From: Hydrogenophaga aromaticivorans
GTDB taxonomy: Bacteria; Pseudomonadota; Gammaproteobacteria; Burkholderiales; Burkholderiaceae_C
Reading direction: 5' to 3'
NCBI RefSeq assembly: GCF_013387465.1
Contig: NZ_VYGV01000027.1
Span: 62,001 to 126,000 of the forward strand
DNA: 64,000 nucleotides
Every line of letters starts with the position of its first letter. Within the stretch, counting starts at the first letter, position 1. This document shows positions 24,138 through 32,098 of this stretch, piece after piece. A program made the position numbers and the translations under genes. The notes under the pieces were generated by a model that was not told where the DNA came from, did no database searches, and saw only the letters and a list, made by a program, of their open reading frames with translations.

Positions 24138-25112
24138 ATGAAGATTCAGCAACTCTGTACCATCGCCGCGCTCGCGACCCTGTCCACCGCCGCCCTGGCC
24201 GAGTTCCCCGAAAAACCGGTGGTGCTGGTCGTGCCCTTCGCCGCTGGCGGCCCCAGCGACAAGATCGCCCGGGACCTGGCCGAGGCGATGCGCAAGACCC
24301 TGCCGCAACCCGTGATCGTGGAAAACGCGGCGGGCGCCGGTGGCACCATCGGCGTGGCCAAGGTGGCCCGCGCCAACGCCGACGGCCACACCTTGCTGGT
24401 TCACCACATTGGCATGGCGACCGCACCCGCGCTCTACCGCAAGCTCAGCTACAAGATGCCTGAAGACTTCGAGTACCTGGGCCTGATCAACGAGTCGCCA
24501 TCCACGGTGATCACGCGACCGAACATGGAGGCCAGAAACTTCGGCGAGTTGCGCCAGTGGATTGCGGCGAACCCGGGCAAGGTGAACCTGGCCCACGCGG
24601 GCCTGGGATCGGCCTCGCACCTGTGCGGGTTGATGCTGCAGAGCGCGCTCAAGGCGGACATGACCACCATCGCCTACAAGGGCACGGCGCCCGCCATGAC
24701 CGACCTGCTGGGCGGGCAGGTGGACATCATGTGCGACCAGGCCACCAACGCGGTGCCGCAGATCGAAGCCGGCAAGGTGAAGCTGTATGCCGTCACCAGC
24801 GCACAGCGTTCGAAACAGGCGGCCATCGCCAGCGCGCCCACGCTGAACGAAGCGGGCCTGCCCGGTTTCAACGTCTCGATCTGGCACGGCCTCTACGCGC
24901 CCAAGGGCACGCCCGCTGCGGTGCTGGGCAAACTCAATGGCGCGCTGCGAGCGGCCCTGAAAGACCCGGACTTCGTCAAGAAGCAGGAGGCGCTGGGGGT
25001 GTCGGTGGTCAGCGACAACCGCCTTGAAGCGGCCGGTCACAAAAAGTTCGTCGAAGACGAAATGAACCGCTGGTCGGTCGTCATCAAGGCCGCCGGTCAG
25101 TACGCCGACTGA
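24138..25112 (+). CDS. Bug/TctC tripartite tricarboxylate transporter receptor
   Basis: A 324-residue periplasmic binding protein of the Bug family. The signal peptide is MKIQQLCTIAALATLSTAALA, and the mature part begins EFPEKPVVLVVPFAAGGPSD, the Bug signature. IAYKGTAPAMTDLLGGQVDIM is the second conserved block. It probably captures a dicarboxylate, here tartrate, as it follows the tartrate dehydratase gene by 28 bases with an AGGAGAC ribosome site. No TctA/TctB membrane genes are nearby, which is common for Bug proteins in this order. Confidence 0.9.
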   Translation: MKIQQLCTIAALATLSTAALAEFPEKPVVLVVPFAAGGPSDKIARDLAEAMRKTLPQPVIVENAAGAGGTIGVAKVARANADGHTLLVHHIGMATAPALYRKLSYKMPEDFEYLGLINESPSTVITRPNMEARNFGELRQWIAANPGKVNLAHAGLGSASHLCGLMLQSALKADMTTIAYKGTAPAMTDLLGGQVDIMCDQATNAVPQIEAGKVKLYAVTSAQRSKQAAIASAPTLNEAGLPGFNVSIWHGLYAPKGTPAAVLGKLNGALRAALKDPDFVKKQEALGVSVVSDNRLEAAGHKKFVEDEMNRWSVVIKAAGQYAD

Positions 25113-25143
25113 AGCCCTGTTCCTGAAACCCGTTCGCGACGAC

Positions 25144-25170
25144 GCCCCCTGGCCCTGAACGAAAGGGGGC
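25144..25170. terminator. Hairpin between convergent Bug and LysR genes
   Basis: GCCCCCT and AGGGGGC pair around a 13-base loop, without a U-run. It lies between two converging genes and may serve both. Confidence 0.35.
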
Positions 25171-25188
25171 CTCGGGCACGGCCCGCCC

Positions 25189-26118
25189 CTACGCCGAGCC
25201 GCCGCCCGGCCGTTGCGCGAACGACTGCGCCACGAAGTCCACGAACGCGCGCACCCGCGCTGCCAGTTGGTGGCGCTGCGGGTAGACGGCGTAGATGTCG
25301 GCGTCGGGCGTGAAGCACTGGGGCAGCACCTGCACCAGCCGACCGCTGTCCAGGTGGCGCAGGATGTCCCACTCTGCGCGCATGAGGATGCCGTGGCCGT
25401 CGAGCGCCCAGTTCACCGCGATCTCGCCGTCGTTGGTGGTGAGGTTGCCGCGGGTCTTGATGGCCTCTGTGACCGCGCTCTTGCCGCGCCCGCTGGTCAG
25501 GCGCCACAGACCATAGGCCTCTTCGCCCTGGCGGATGCCGATGCAGTTGTGCTTCATGAGGTCGTTCGGCACCTTGGGCGTGCCGTGTTTCTTCAGGTAG
25601 GCCGGTGAGGCGCAGAGCAGGCGACGGTTGGGCGCGATGTGGCGCGCGATCACGCGCGCGTCGGGCGGTGCGCCGAAGCGCATGCAGACATCGAAGGCGT
25701 CGTCGGTGAGCGCGGGCGGGTTCACCGAGAGCTGCAACTGCACCTCCACCTGCGGGTATTGGCGCACGAAGCGCGAGATCAGCGGTGCCAAGTGGCTGCG
25801 ACCAAAGCCCAGCGTGGCGTTCACGCGCAGCAGGCCCTTGGGCGTGGCCTTGGACACGCCCAGCAACTCCTGCATGCCGTCGATCTCGCCGAGGATGCGG
25901 CGCGCGTGCTCGAGGTAGAGCTCACCCTCGGGCGTCATGCCCATGCGCCGCGTGGTGCGGTTCACCAGTGAAACGCCCAGGCGCGCCTCCATCTGCGCCA
26001 GGTGCTTGCTCACCGCAGGTGTGGTGATGCCGAGTTCGCGCGCCGCCGCGCTCAGGCTGCCGGCGCTGGCCAGTATCGAAAAGAAGCCCAGGTCGGCGGG
26101 CTGGATGGGGTGGTTCAT
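25189..26118 (-). CDS. LysR family regulator, divergent from tartrate dehydrogenase
   Basis: A 309-residue LysR protein. Its helix-turn-helix region reads FFSILASAGSLSAAARELGI then TTPAVSKHLAQMEARLGVSL. The C-terminal domain resembles the TtuA/DmlR-type subgroup (FGRSHLAPLISRFVRQYPQV). It is divergent from the tartrate dehydrogenase gene; the 112-base gap holds several TGAA/TTCA dyads. Probable activator of tartrate or malate use (inference from position). Confidence 0.88.
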   Translation of the reverse strand: MNHPIQPADLGFFSILASAGSLSAAARELGITTPAVSKHLAQMEARLGVSLVNRTTRRMGMTPEGELYLEHARRILGEIDGMQELLGVSKATPKGLLRVNATLGFGRSHLAPLISRFVRQYPQVEVQLQLSVNPPALTDDAFDVCMRFGAPPDARVIARHIAPNRRLLCASPAYLKKHGTPKVPNDLMKHNCIGIRQGEEAYGLWRLTSGRGKSAVTEAIKTRGNLTTNDGEIAVNWALDGHGILMRAEWDILRHLDSGRLVQVLPQCFTPDADIYAVYPQRHQLAARVRAFVDFVAQSFAQRPGGGSA

Positions 26119-26141
26119 GGGCGCTCCACTGTTGAATTCAG

Positions 26142-26158
26142 GTGAACAATGGATTCAC
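26142..26158. promoter_or_regulatory. Candidate LysR operator before the tartrate dehydrogenase gene
   Basis: GTGAA-N7-TTCAC is a perfect dyad. A TGAATTCA palindrome lies just upstream and a TTCA...TGAA pair overlaps downstream, giving a cluster of three nested symmetric sites in the divergent promoter. Confidence 0.45.
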
Positions 26159-26230
26159 TATAGCGATGAATACACACCCCAACCCGCCCCTACAGTCACG
26201 GCATCGATTCACCCCGCACGGAGACAAACC

Positions 26231-27319
26231 ATGAAGACCTACGCCATCGCCACCATTCCCGGAGACGGCATCGGCAAAGAAGTTGTGCCTGCAGGTCGGC
26301 AGGTTCTGGAGGCCATCGCAGACTCCAGCAGCGGCTTCCGCTTCGCGTTCGAGAACTTCGACTGGGGCGGCGACTACTACCGCCAGCACGGCGTGATGAT
26401 GCCGGCCGACGGCCTGGATTCGTTGCGCCACAAGGACGCGATCCTGTTCGGTTCCGCCGGCGACCCGGACATCCCCGACCACATCACGCTCTGGGGTCTG
26501 CGCCTGAAGATCTGCCAGGGCTTCGACCAGTACGCCAACGTGCGACCGACGCGCATCCTGCCCGGCATCGACGCGCCGCTCAAGCGCTGCAAGCCCGAAG
26601 ACCTGAACTGGGTCATCGTGCGCGAGAACTCCGAAGGCGAATACTCCGGCGTGGGCGGCCGCGTGCACCAGGGCCACCCGATCGAAGCCGCGACCGACGT
26701 GACCATGATGACCCGCGCCGGCGTGGAGCGCGTGATGCGCTTCGCCTTCAAGCTGGCGCAATCGCGTCCCCGCAAGCTGCTGACCGTGATCACCAAGAGC
26801 AACGCCCAGCGCCACGCGATGGTGATGTGGGACGAGATCGCGCTGCAGATCTCCAAAGAGTTCCCCGACGTGACCTGGGACAAGGAAATCGTGGACGCGG
26901 CGACCGCCCGCATGGTGAACCGCCCGGCCACGCTGGACACCCTCGTCGCGACCAACCTGCACGCCGACATCCTCTCTGACCTGGCCGCCGCGCTGGCCGG
27001 CAGCCTGGGCATCGCACCCACCGGCAACATCGACCCCGAGCGCCGCTACCCCAGCATGTTCGAGCCCATCCACGGCTCGGCCTTCGACATCATGGGCAAG
27101 GGCCTGGCCAACCCGGTGGGCACCTTCTGGAGCTGCGTGATGCTGCTCGAACACCTGGGCGAATTCGACGCCGCGCAGCGCCTGATGGGCGCCATCGAAC
27201 AGGTCACCGCCAACCCCACGCTACACACCGGCGACCTCGGCGGCAAGGCCACCACGGCCCAGGTCACGCAGGCCGTGTGCAACTTGCTGGGCACGGCCGA
27301 GCAGCGCCTGGCCGCCTGA
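26231..27319 (+). CDS. ttuC: Tartrate dehydrogenase/decarboxylase
   Basis: A 362-residue isocitrate/isopropylmalate-dehydrogenase-family enzyme. The start IATIPGDGIGKEVVPAGRQV, the Arg/Tyr substrate region RENSEGEYSGVGGRVHQG, VTKSNAQRHAMVMWDE-like and the metal-binding LHADILSDLAAALAGSLG with FEPIHGSAFDIMGKG are diagnostic of the tartrate/D-malate subgroup. It oxidises tartrate to oxaloglycolate, and members also decarboxylate meso-tartrate or D-malate. ATG 26231 has GGAGACAAACC upstream. A Bug receptor gene follows in the same direction. It complements the D-tartrate dehydratase 3 kb upstream, giving two routes for tartrate isomers. Confidence 0.88.
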   Translation: MKTYAIATIPGDGIGKEVVPAGRQVLEAIADSSSGFRFAFENFDWGGDYYRQHGVMMPADGLDSLRHKDAILFGSAGDPDIPDHITLWGLRLKICQGFDQYANVRPTRILPGIDAPLKRCKPEDLNWVIVRENSEGEYSGVGGRVHQGHPIEAATDVTMMTRAGVERVMRFAFKLAQSRPRKLLTVITKSNAQRHAMVMWDEIALQISKEFPDVTWDKEIVDAATARMVNRPATLDTLVATNLHADILSDLAAALAGSLGIAPTGNIDPERRYPSMFEPIHGSAFDIMGKGLANPVGTFWSCVMLLEHLGEFDAAQRLMGAIEQVTANPTLHTGDLGGKATTAQVTQAVCNLLGTAEQRLAA

Positions 27320-27391
27320 ACACCCGATTTTTCTCTCGGCCCACGGGCCCGTTTCACAGAGCGCGGACAGCGCCCCTTTTTGGAGACAGAC

Positions 27392-28378
27392 ATGACAACG
27401 AAGCACACCCTCACCCGCCGCCACGTGGTTCAAACCCTGGCGCTGACCCTGGCTGTATCCGGCGGCAGCGCCATGGCCCAGACCTGGCCCAGCAAGCCGA
27501 TCAGCCTGGTCGTGCCATTTGCCGCTGGCGGAACCACCGACGTGCTGGCCCGGGCCCTGGCCGACAAACTCACGCAGAGCCTGGGACAGCCGGTCATCGT
27601 GGAAAGCAAGCCAGGTGCCGGCGCCACCATCGGCGCCGACTACGTGGCGAAGGCCAAGCCCGACGGCCACACCCTGCTGATGGGCGCGGTGCACCACACC
27701 ATCGCCTCCAGCGTCTACAAGAAGCTGCCCTACAACTTCTCCAAAGACCTGACCCCCATCACCACCGTGGCCCTGGTGCCCAACGTGCTCGTCGTGAACG
27801 CCAGCACGCCCGTCAAGAACGTGGCCGAACTGGTGGCCATGATCAAGCCGGCCGCTGGCAAGTTTTCCTATGGCTCCAACGGCAACGGCACGGCGCAGCA
27901 CCTCATCGGCACGCAGTTCCAGAACCTCACCGGCACCGATGTGATCCACATCCCCTACAAAGGCAGCGGCCCCCTGTCCACGGACCTGCTGGGCGGCCAG
28001 ATCCTGATGAGCTTCGACACCATCACCCCGGTGCTGCCGCACATCAAGGCGGGCAAGCTGCGCCCGCTGGCCGTGACCACTTCCAAGCGCTCGGCAGCCC
28101 TGCCCGATGTGCCCACGCTGGAGGAGGCCGGCCTCAAGGGTTTCAACATCGGCACCTGGTTCGGCGTGCTGGCTCCGGCGGCCACGCCCAAGGACATCGT
28201 GGATCGGCTGAACACCGAGATGGTCAAGGTGATCCAGTCGCCCGAGTTCAAGGCCCGCATGGCAGACATCGGCGCCGAACCCATTGGCAACACCAGCGCC
28301 CAGATGGCGCAGCAGATCGCCAGCGAGACCGAGAAGTTCGGCAAGCTGGTCAAGGAAGCCAAGGTCGTGATCGATTGA
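27392..28378 (+). CDS. Bug/TctC tripartite tricarboxylate transporter receptor
   Basis: A 328-residue Bug-family periplasmic binding protein. Its export signal MTTKHTLTRRHVVQTLALTL carries twin arginines and may use Tat or Sec. The mature start TWPSKPISLVVPFAAGGTTD and IPYKGSGPLSTDLLGGQILM are family hallmarks. ATG 27392 follows TGGAGACAGAC; a TTG four codons earlier is less likely. It lies 72 bases after the tartrate dehydrogenase gene, probably supplying its substrate. Two hairpins follow. Confidence 0.9.
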   Translation: MTTKHTLTRRHVVQTLALTLAVSGGSAMAQTWPSKPISLVVPFAAGGTTDVLARALADKLTQSLGQPVIVESKPGAGATIGADYVAKAKPDGHTLLMGAVHHTIASSVYKKLPYNFSKDLTPITTVALVPNVLVVNASTPVKNVAELVAMIKPAAGKFSYGSNGNGTAQHLIGTQFQNLTGTDVIHIPYKGSGPLSTDLLGGQILMSFDTITPVLPHIKAGKLRPLAVTTSKRSAALPDVPTLEEAGLKGFNIGTWFGVLAPAATPKDIVDRLNTEMVKVIQSPEFKARMADIGAEPIGNTSAQMAQQIASETEKFGKLVKEAKVVID

Positions 28379-28387
28379 CCCCAGAGG

Positions 28388-28448
28388 CACCGGCCCCAAA
28401 CCGGTGACGAAAAAAGCCCCCGGCTGCCAGTGCACCCTGGGGCCTTTT
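28388..28448. terminator. Double hairpin terminator region
   Basis: CACCGG/CCGGTG (28388-28406) is followed by AAAAAAGCCCC (28410-28420) facing GGGGCCTTTT (28439-28448). The second stem is flanked by A and T runs and can work in both directions. It separates the tartrate block from the convergent dehydroshikimate block. Confidence 0.7.
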
Positions 28449-28512
28449 CATGTTGGCGCCCGAAACCTGAGCGCGTTCGGAGGGTGTCAGGGCAACGGGC
28501 CCCTGCCCTGCC

Positions 28513-29193
28513 TCAGCAAAGTCCCGCCAGACGCCGGTCCAGCTGGAAGCAGGCCGCGAACACCTGCCGGTCTGGTACGTCTGCCGACGCCAGCTCCGCG
28601 AGCAGCAGCCCGTCCACCGCCGCCCGGGCCGCGGCTTCGTGCAGGGCCTCGATCACCAGCACGCCGTCGAACGCACCTTCCACGCTGCGGCGCATCGACT
28701 TTTCGCGCGTGGGCACGCCGGTGGCCGCAGCGTCCACCCGCATCAGCCAGACCTGCGCCACCGCGTCCAGCTTGGCGATCCGCTCCACCAGTGCCCTTTG
28801 CGCGCCCTCGTCCAACAAGCCCGCGGTTTCCAGGTCCAGGCGCAGCGGCAGCGCCATCGCACCGCAACCCAGGCCCGCGCGCGCCACCACCGGCCCGCCA
28901 CCGCGCGCGAAGTTCTGCAGGATGGGCATGACGCGCTGCGACCAGGGTGTGGGCGCGTTCAGGCGCGCCAGATACGAAGGCCCGGCCAGCGCGGCCGCTT
29001 CCTGCAACTCGTAGGTGATGAAGAAGCGCCGTTTGCCGGCGACCTCGCTGCGGAACACGCGACCCGAGAGAAAACCGTCCACGCCCACGCGCTCCAGCAC
29101 ATGTTCGCGCGTGAGCCAATGCAGGTAGTCGGTTTCCAGTTCCGGCTCGATGTCGCTCCAGATGGCCAGCTGGGCCAGTCCGCGTGTGGGCAT
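28513..29193 (-). CDS. Uncharacterised protein, last gene of the dehydroshikimate dehydratase operon
   Basis: A 226-residue protein with no signal peptide. The N-terminal half (IWSDIEPELETDYLHWLTRE with a GFLSGRVFR strand) resembles ferredoxin-like dimeric alpha-beta barrels such as EthD or NIPSNAP proteins, and a second similar unit appears after about residue 110. ATG 29193 has AGGAGAC upstream. It lies 62 bases after the dehydroshikimate dehydratase gene on the same strand, so it probably belongs to that operon. I cannot name a function; a role in handling aromatic or hydroaromatic intermediates is only a guess from position. Confidence 0.55.
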   Translation of the reverse strand: MPTRGLAQLAIWSDIEPELETDYLHWLTREHVLERVGVDGFLSGRVFRSEVAGKRRFFITYELQEAAALAGPSYLARLNAPTPWSQRVMPILQNFARGGGPVVARAGLGCGAMALPLRLDLETAGLLDEGAQRALVERIAKLDAVAQVWLMRVDAAATGVPTREKSMRRSVEGAFDGVLVIEALHEAAARAAVDGLLLAELASADVPDRQVFAACFQLDRRLAGLC

Positions 29194-29255
29194 GTCGTCT
29201 CCTGATCGGGTTGTTGTTCTACGAGCGCTGCCGGGAGATGAGCCCCCGCTCGCGC

Positions 29256-30170
29256 TCAGTTCATCAGCGATTTCAGCCGCATCTGGTTCGGCAGCGGCAC
29301 CGAGCGGCGCAGCACGTCTTCGGCCAGCCAGAGTGCCGAGCGGCGGCCGCGTTCGGCCACCATGGGCAGCGGCATCTGCTGGTAGTCGTCGTTGAAGACC
29401 TCGAAGCTGTAGTCGCCCGCGTAGCCCAGTCGGTCGAGCTTGAGCACGAGGTCCACGAGCTGTTCGCTGTGCACACCTTCGCCGGGAAAGACGCGGAAGG
29501 TGCGCGCGGTGCTCATGCGCTCCTCAAAGGTCTTGGTCTCCCGCCACATGAAGTCGGCCAGCTGCACCAGGAAGATCTTGCTCGGATCGAGGTAGTCGAT
29601 CTCTTCCAGGGAGGTCTTGGCGGCGAAGATGTGGAACGAGTCCAGTCCCAGGCCCAGGTTGGGACAGTCGGCCCGGCAGACCACGTCCCAGGCGGTGGTG
29701 AACTCGTTGATGGTGCGGCCCCACGAGAGCCCTTCGTAAGCGATCTTGATACCCAGCGGCAATGCCAGCATGGCGAGCTTGCGCAGGTCGCGCGCGAGGT
29801 GGTCGAGGTCCTGGCTGGCGTGGGTCGAGGTGGACGAACACGCGAGCAGCACCTTGCAGTCGAGCGCGGCGCACATCTCCAGCATGGCCTTGGCGATGTC
29901 GACCTTGTAGTGGTGCAGGTGGCCGCTGAGGCCTTCGAAGTCGCGCAGCACCTGGAAACCGGTGCCGCGCAGGCCGCTGGCCTTCACGGCCGCCACCGCG
30001 GCTTCGATGCCACCGGGGTGGCCGTTGATGTCGTTGGCCTTGAGCATGACCTGCGAGAAGCCCGCGGCCTTCATGGCGGCGAGCTTGGCTTCCAGCGGGC
30101 CGGCCAGGGTGATGGTGTCCATGCCGAAGCCCTGGATGGCCTCGATGATGGCGGCTTGGGTGGGCTTCAT
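29256..30170 (-). CDS. 3-Dehydroshikimate dehydratase, TIM-barrel (QuiC/AsbF type)
   Basis: A 304-residue TIM-barrel protein predicted to dehydrate 3-dehydroshikimate to protocatechuate. The putative metal ligands are Glu146 (AYEGLSWG), Asp177 (LGLDSFHIF), Gln203 (FLVQLAD) and Glu257 (YSFEVFND). The first three have the same spacing (31 and 26 residues) as the ligands I recall for Pseudomonas QuiC1. In QuiC1 this barrel is fused to a hydroxyphenylpyruvate-dioxygenase-like domain; here that partner is the separate gene starting at 31098, ending four bases before this ATG. An IclR regulator diverges from the pair. Other sugar-phosphate isomerase activities remain possible. Confidence 0.72.
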   Translation of the reverse strand: MKPTQAAIIEAIQGFGMDTITLAGPLEAKLAAMKAAGFSQVMLKANDINGHPGGIEAAVAAVKASGLRGTGFQVLRDFEGLSGHLHHYKVDIAKAMLEMCAALDCKVLLACSSTSTHASQDLDHLARDLRKLAMLALPLGIKIAYEGLSWGRTINEFTTAWDVVCRADCPNLGLGLDSFHIFAAKTSLEEIDYLDPSKIFLVQLADFMWRETKTFEERMSTARTFRVFPGEGVHSEQLVDLVLKLDRLGYAGDYSFEVFNDDYQQMPLPMVAERGRRSALWLAEDVLRRSVPLPNQMRLKSLMN

Positions 30171-30174
30171 GGTT

Positions 30175-31098
30175 TCAGGCCCCCACAGGCAGGTCGCTGT
30201 GCACCAGCTCGAACACCACCGAACCGAGGTAGGTCTTGGTGATGGCGCCACGCGGCTCGGTGTGCGCCGCCGGGGTCTCGACAAACTCCACGCCGAGGGC
30301 GCGCAGCGCCTTGACGGCGGCGAGCACGTCGGGCACGCCCAGGCCGATGCGCTGGAGCTTTTCGTCCGCGTCGTGCACGTTGAGTTCGGGCTCGACCAGC
30401 TGCAGCATGAAGCGTTTGCCCGGGTCCATGGCGGCGGTGCGCAGCAGCGTGCCCTTGGGCATGATGCCGAAGCGCTGTTCGTCGGGGATGAGTTCGGTGC
30501 CGAAGAGTTCGTTGTAGAACGCGATCCAGTCGTTGCTGCGTTCGGGGCCGATGTACTGCACGATGCCGAAGAAGTGGATGCCGGCGGTGGCGGGCGGACG
30601 CTGGTCCACGGTGGGGATCGGCACGAAGTCCACGTCGTAGATCGAGAACTCCTTGTAGCGGTCCACGAAGTAGATGCGGCTGCCACCCGCGCCGTGGATG
30701 GCGGGGATGTTGAGCTCCATCACCTCGGCGTGGGTCTGCACCGCCCAGGCACCGCGTTCGAGCACGTAGTGGTAGGCGGCCCGGGCGTCGCGCACGCGAA
30801 GTGCCATGGCCGAAATCGAGGGCGCATCGCTGCCGTGGCTGGCGCCCAGGGCGTCGGAGGGGTGGGCGTTCACGACGATGTTGAGTTCGCCCTGGCGGTA
30901 CAGCAGCACCTCGCGCGAGCGGTGGCGCGCCACGGGGCGAAAGCCCATCATCTCCAGCACCTGGCCCAGCGCCTGCGGCTTGGTGGTGGCGTATTCGATG
31001 AACTCGATACCGTCCAGGCCCAGCGGGTTGGCGGCGTCGCTGAACGAAGCCTGGAGCGGCTCGCGGCCGTCGGGGGTGTTGAGCAGCAGGTCACTCAT
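30175..31098 (-). CDS. HPPD-like VOC protein, separate partner of the dehydroshikimate dehydratase
   Basis: A 307-residue two-module VOC protein resembling 4-hydroxyphenylpyruvate dioxygenase (GLDGIEFIEYATTKPQALGQ start; ATAGIHFFGIVQYIG begins the second module). Two of three expected metal ligands are visible, His175 and Glu297 (VVFELVHSD). The site of the second His, in the usual QHIAL motif, reads QRIGL with Arg250. The protein may therefore not be an active dioxygenase. ATG 31098 has GGAGAC upstream. It is first in an operon with the TIM-barrel dehydratase, the reverse domain order from fused QuiC1. A structural or regulatory partner role is an inference. Confidence 0.75.
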   Translation of the reverse strand: MSDLLLNTPDGREPLQASFSDAANPLGLDGIEFIEYATTKPQALGQVLEMMGFRPVARHRSREVLLYRQGELNIVVNAHPSDALGASHGSDAPSISAMALRVRDARAAYHYVLERGAWAVQTHAEVMELNIPAIHGAGGSRIYFVDRYKEFSIYDVDFVPIPTVDQRPPATAGIHFFGIVQYIGPERSNDWIAFYNELFGTELIPDEQRFGIMPKGTLLRTAAMDPGKRFMLQLVEPELNVHDADEKLQRIGLGVPDVLAAVKALRALGVEFVETPAAHTEPRGAITKTYLGSVVFELVHSDLPVGA

Positions 31099-31226
31099 GA
31101 AAATGTCTCCGGATGAGAAAGGCGCTGGCGATGGGGCACGGCCGTGCACACGCAAAACGGCTCATTCTGCGCCCGGCCACTGTAGGGGCAGGCTGGGGGA
31201 TTTCCTTGGTTCTCGGCCGCACGATG

Positions 31227-31262
31227 GTTCGATAATCGAACATACCCGAGCGATGACCGAAC
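31227..31262. promoter_or_regulatory. Pair of PcaR-like IclR boxes
   Basis: GTTCGATAATCGAAC (31227-31241) is a perfect 15-base palindrome. GAGCGATGACCGAAC (31248-31262) is a second copy on the opposite strand (GTTCGGTCATCGCTC). Centres are 21 bp apart. The second ends two bases before the IclR ATG, so the regulator probably represses its own gene and controls the divergent operon. Confidence 0.65.
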
Positions 31263-31263
31263 G

Positions 31264-32091
31264 ATGCAAGGGTTTTCCCTGAATCCCTCAAACACCCACC
31301 CCACCGTGAACGACCCCCTTGCCGGCCACACCCCCGTTCTCGAAAAACGCGACTGGATCGCCGGCCTGGAAAAAGGCCTCTCGATCATCGAGGCGTTTGA
31401 CGACCAGTTCCCGCGGCTCACCGCCAGCCAGGCCGGCGCGCGCTGCGGCCTCACGCGCACCGCCGCGCGGCGCTACCTGCTGACGCTGGCCCACCTGGGC
31501 TATGTGGGCACCGACGGCAAGCTGTTCTGGCTCACGCCGCGCATCCTGCGCCTGGGCCACGCCTACCTGGAATCGGCGCGGCTGCCGAGGCTGGTGCAGC
31601 CCTTTCTGCAGCGCATCGCGGGTGGCACGCAGGAGGTGGCCTACCTCGGCGTGCTCGACGGAGGCGACACCGTGTACATCGCCCGCAGTGGCGCCCACCG
31701 TCACATGAACACCGGCTACATGCTGGGTTCGCGCGTGCAGGCGCAGGTGACGGCCGCGGGCTCGGCCATCCTTGCGGCCATGGGGGAAACCGCGTCCGAC
31801 GCCTGGATCGCACAGCACACGCTGCGCACCTACACGCCCTACACCATCTCCAGCCCCGAACAACTGCGCAGCGAACTGGCGCGGGTGCGGCGCCAGGGCT
31901 GGGCGCTGTCCGAGCAGCAGATGGAGCTGAACTACCGCGGCATCGCCGTGCCCCTGCTGGACCGCAACAACGATGTGCACGGCGCCATCAGCATCACGAT
32001 GCCGATCAACCAGGAGGTGGCCGAAGACGCCGTGAAGCGCGTGCTGCCGGTGCTGCAGGACGCGGCGCGGGTGATGCGCCCGCTGATTTAG
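31264..32091 (+). CDS. IclR family regulator (PcaR/PobR-like)
   Basis: A 275-residue IclR protein. The winged helix-turn-helix spans LEKGLSIIEAFDDQFPRLTA to TRTAARRYLLTLAHLGYVG, and the effector domain contains GDTVYIARSGAHRHMNTGYMLGSR and a C-terminal ISITMPI strand, as in regulators of protocatechuate and hydroxybenzoate genes. ATG 31264 immediately follows an operator-like box and lacks a ribosome site; GTG 31306 is an alternative, or the transcript may be leaderless. Likely senses protocatechuate, quinate or shikimate and controls the divergent operon and possibly the shikimate dehydrogenase operon at 11 kb. Confidence 0.85.
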   Translation: MQGFSLNPSNTHPTVNDPLAGHTPVLEKRDWIAGLEKGLSIIEAFDDQFPRLTASQAGARCGLTRTAARRYLLTLAHLGYVGTDGKLFWLTPRILRLGHAYLESARLPRLVQPFLQRIAGGTQEVAYLGVLDGGDTVYIARSGAHRHMNTGYMLGSRVQAQVTAAGSAILAAMGETASDAWIAQHTLRTYTPYTISSPEQLRSELARVRRQGWALSEQQMELNYRGIAVPLLDRNNDVHGAISITMPINQEVAEDAVKRVLPVLQDAARVMRPLI

Positions 32092-32098
32092 GCCCGAC

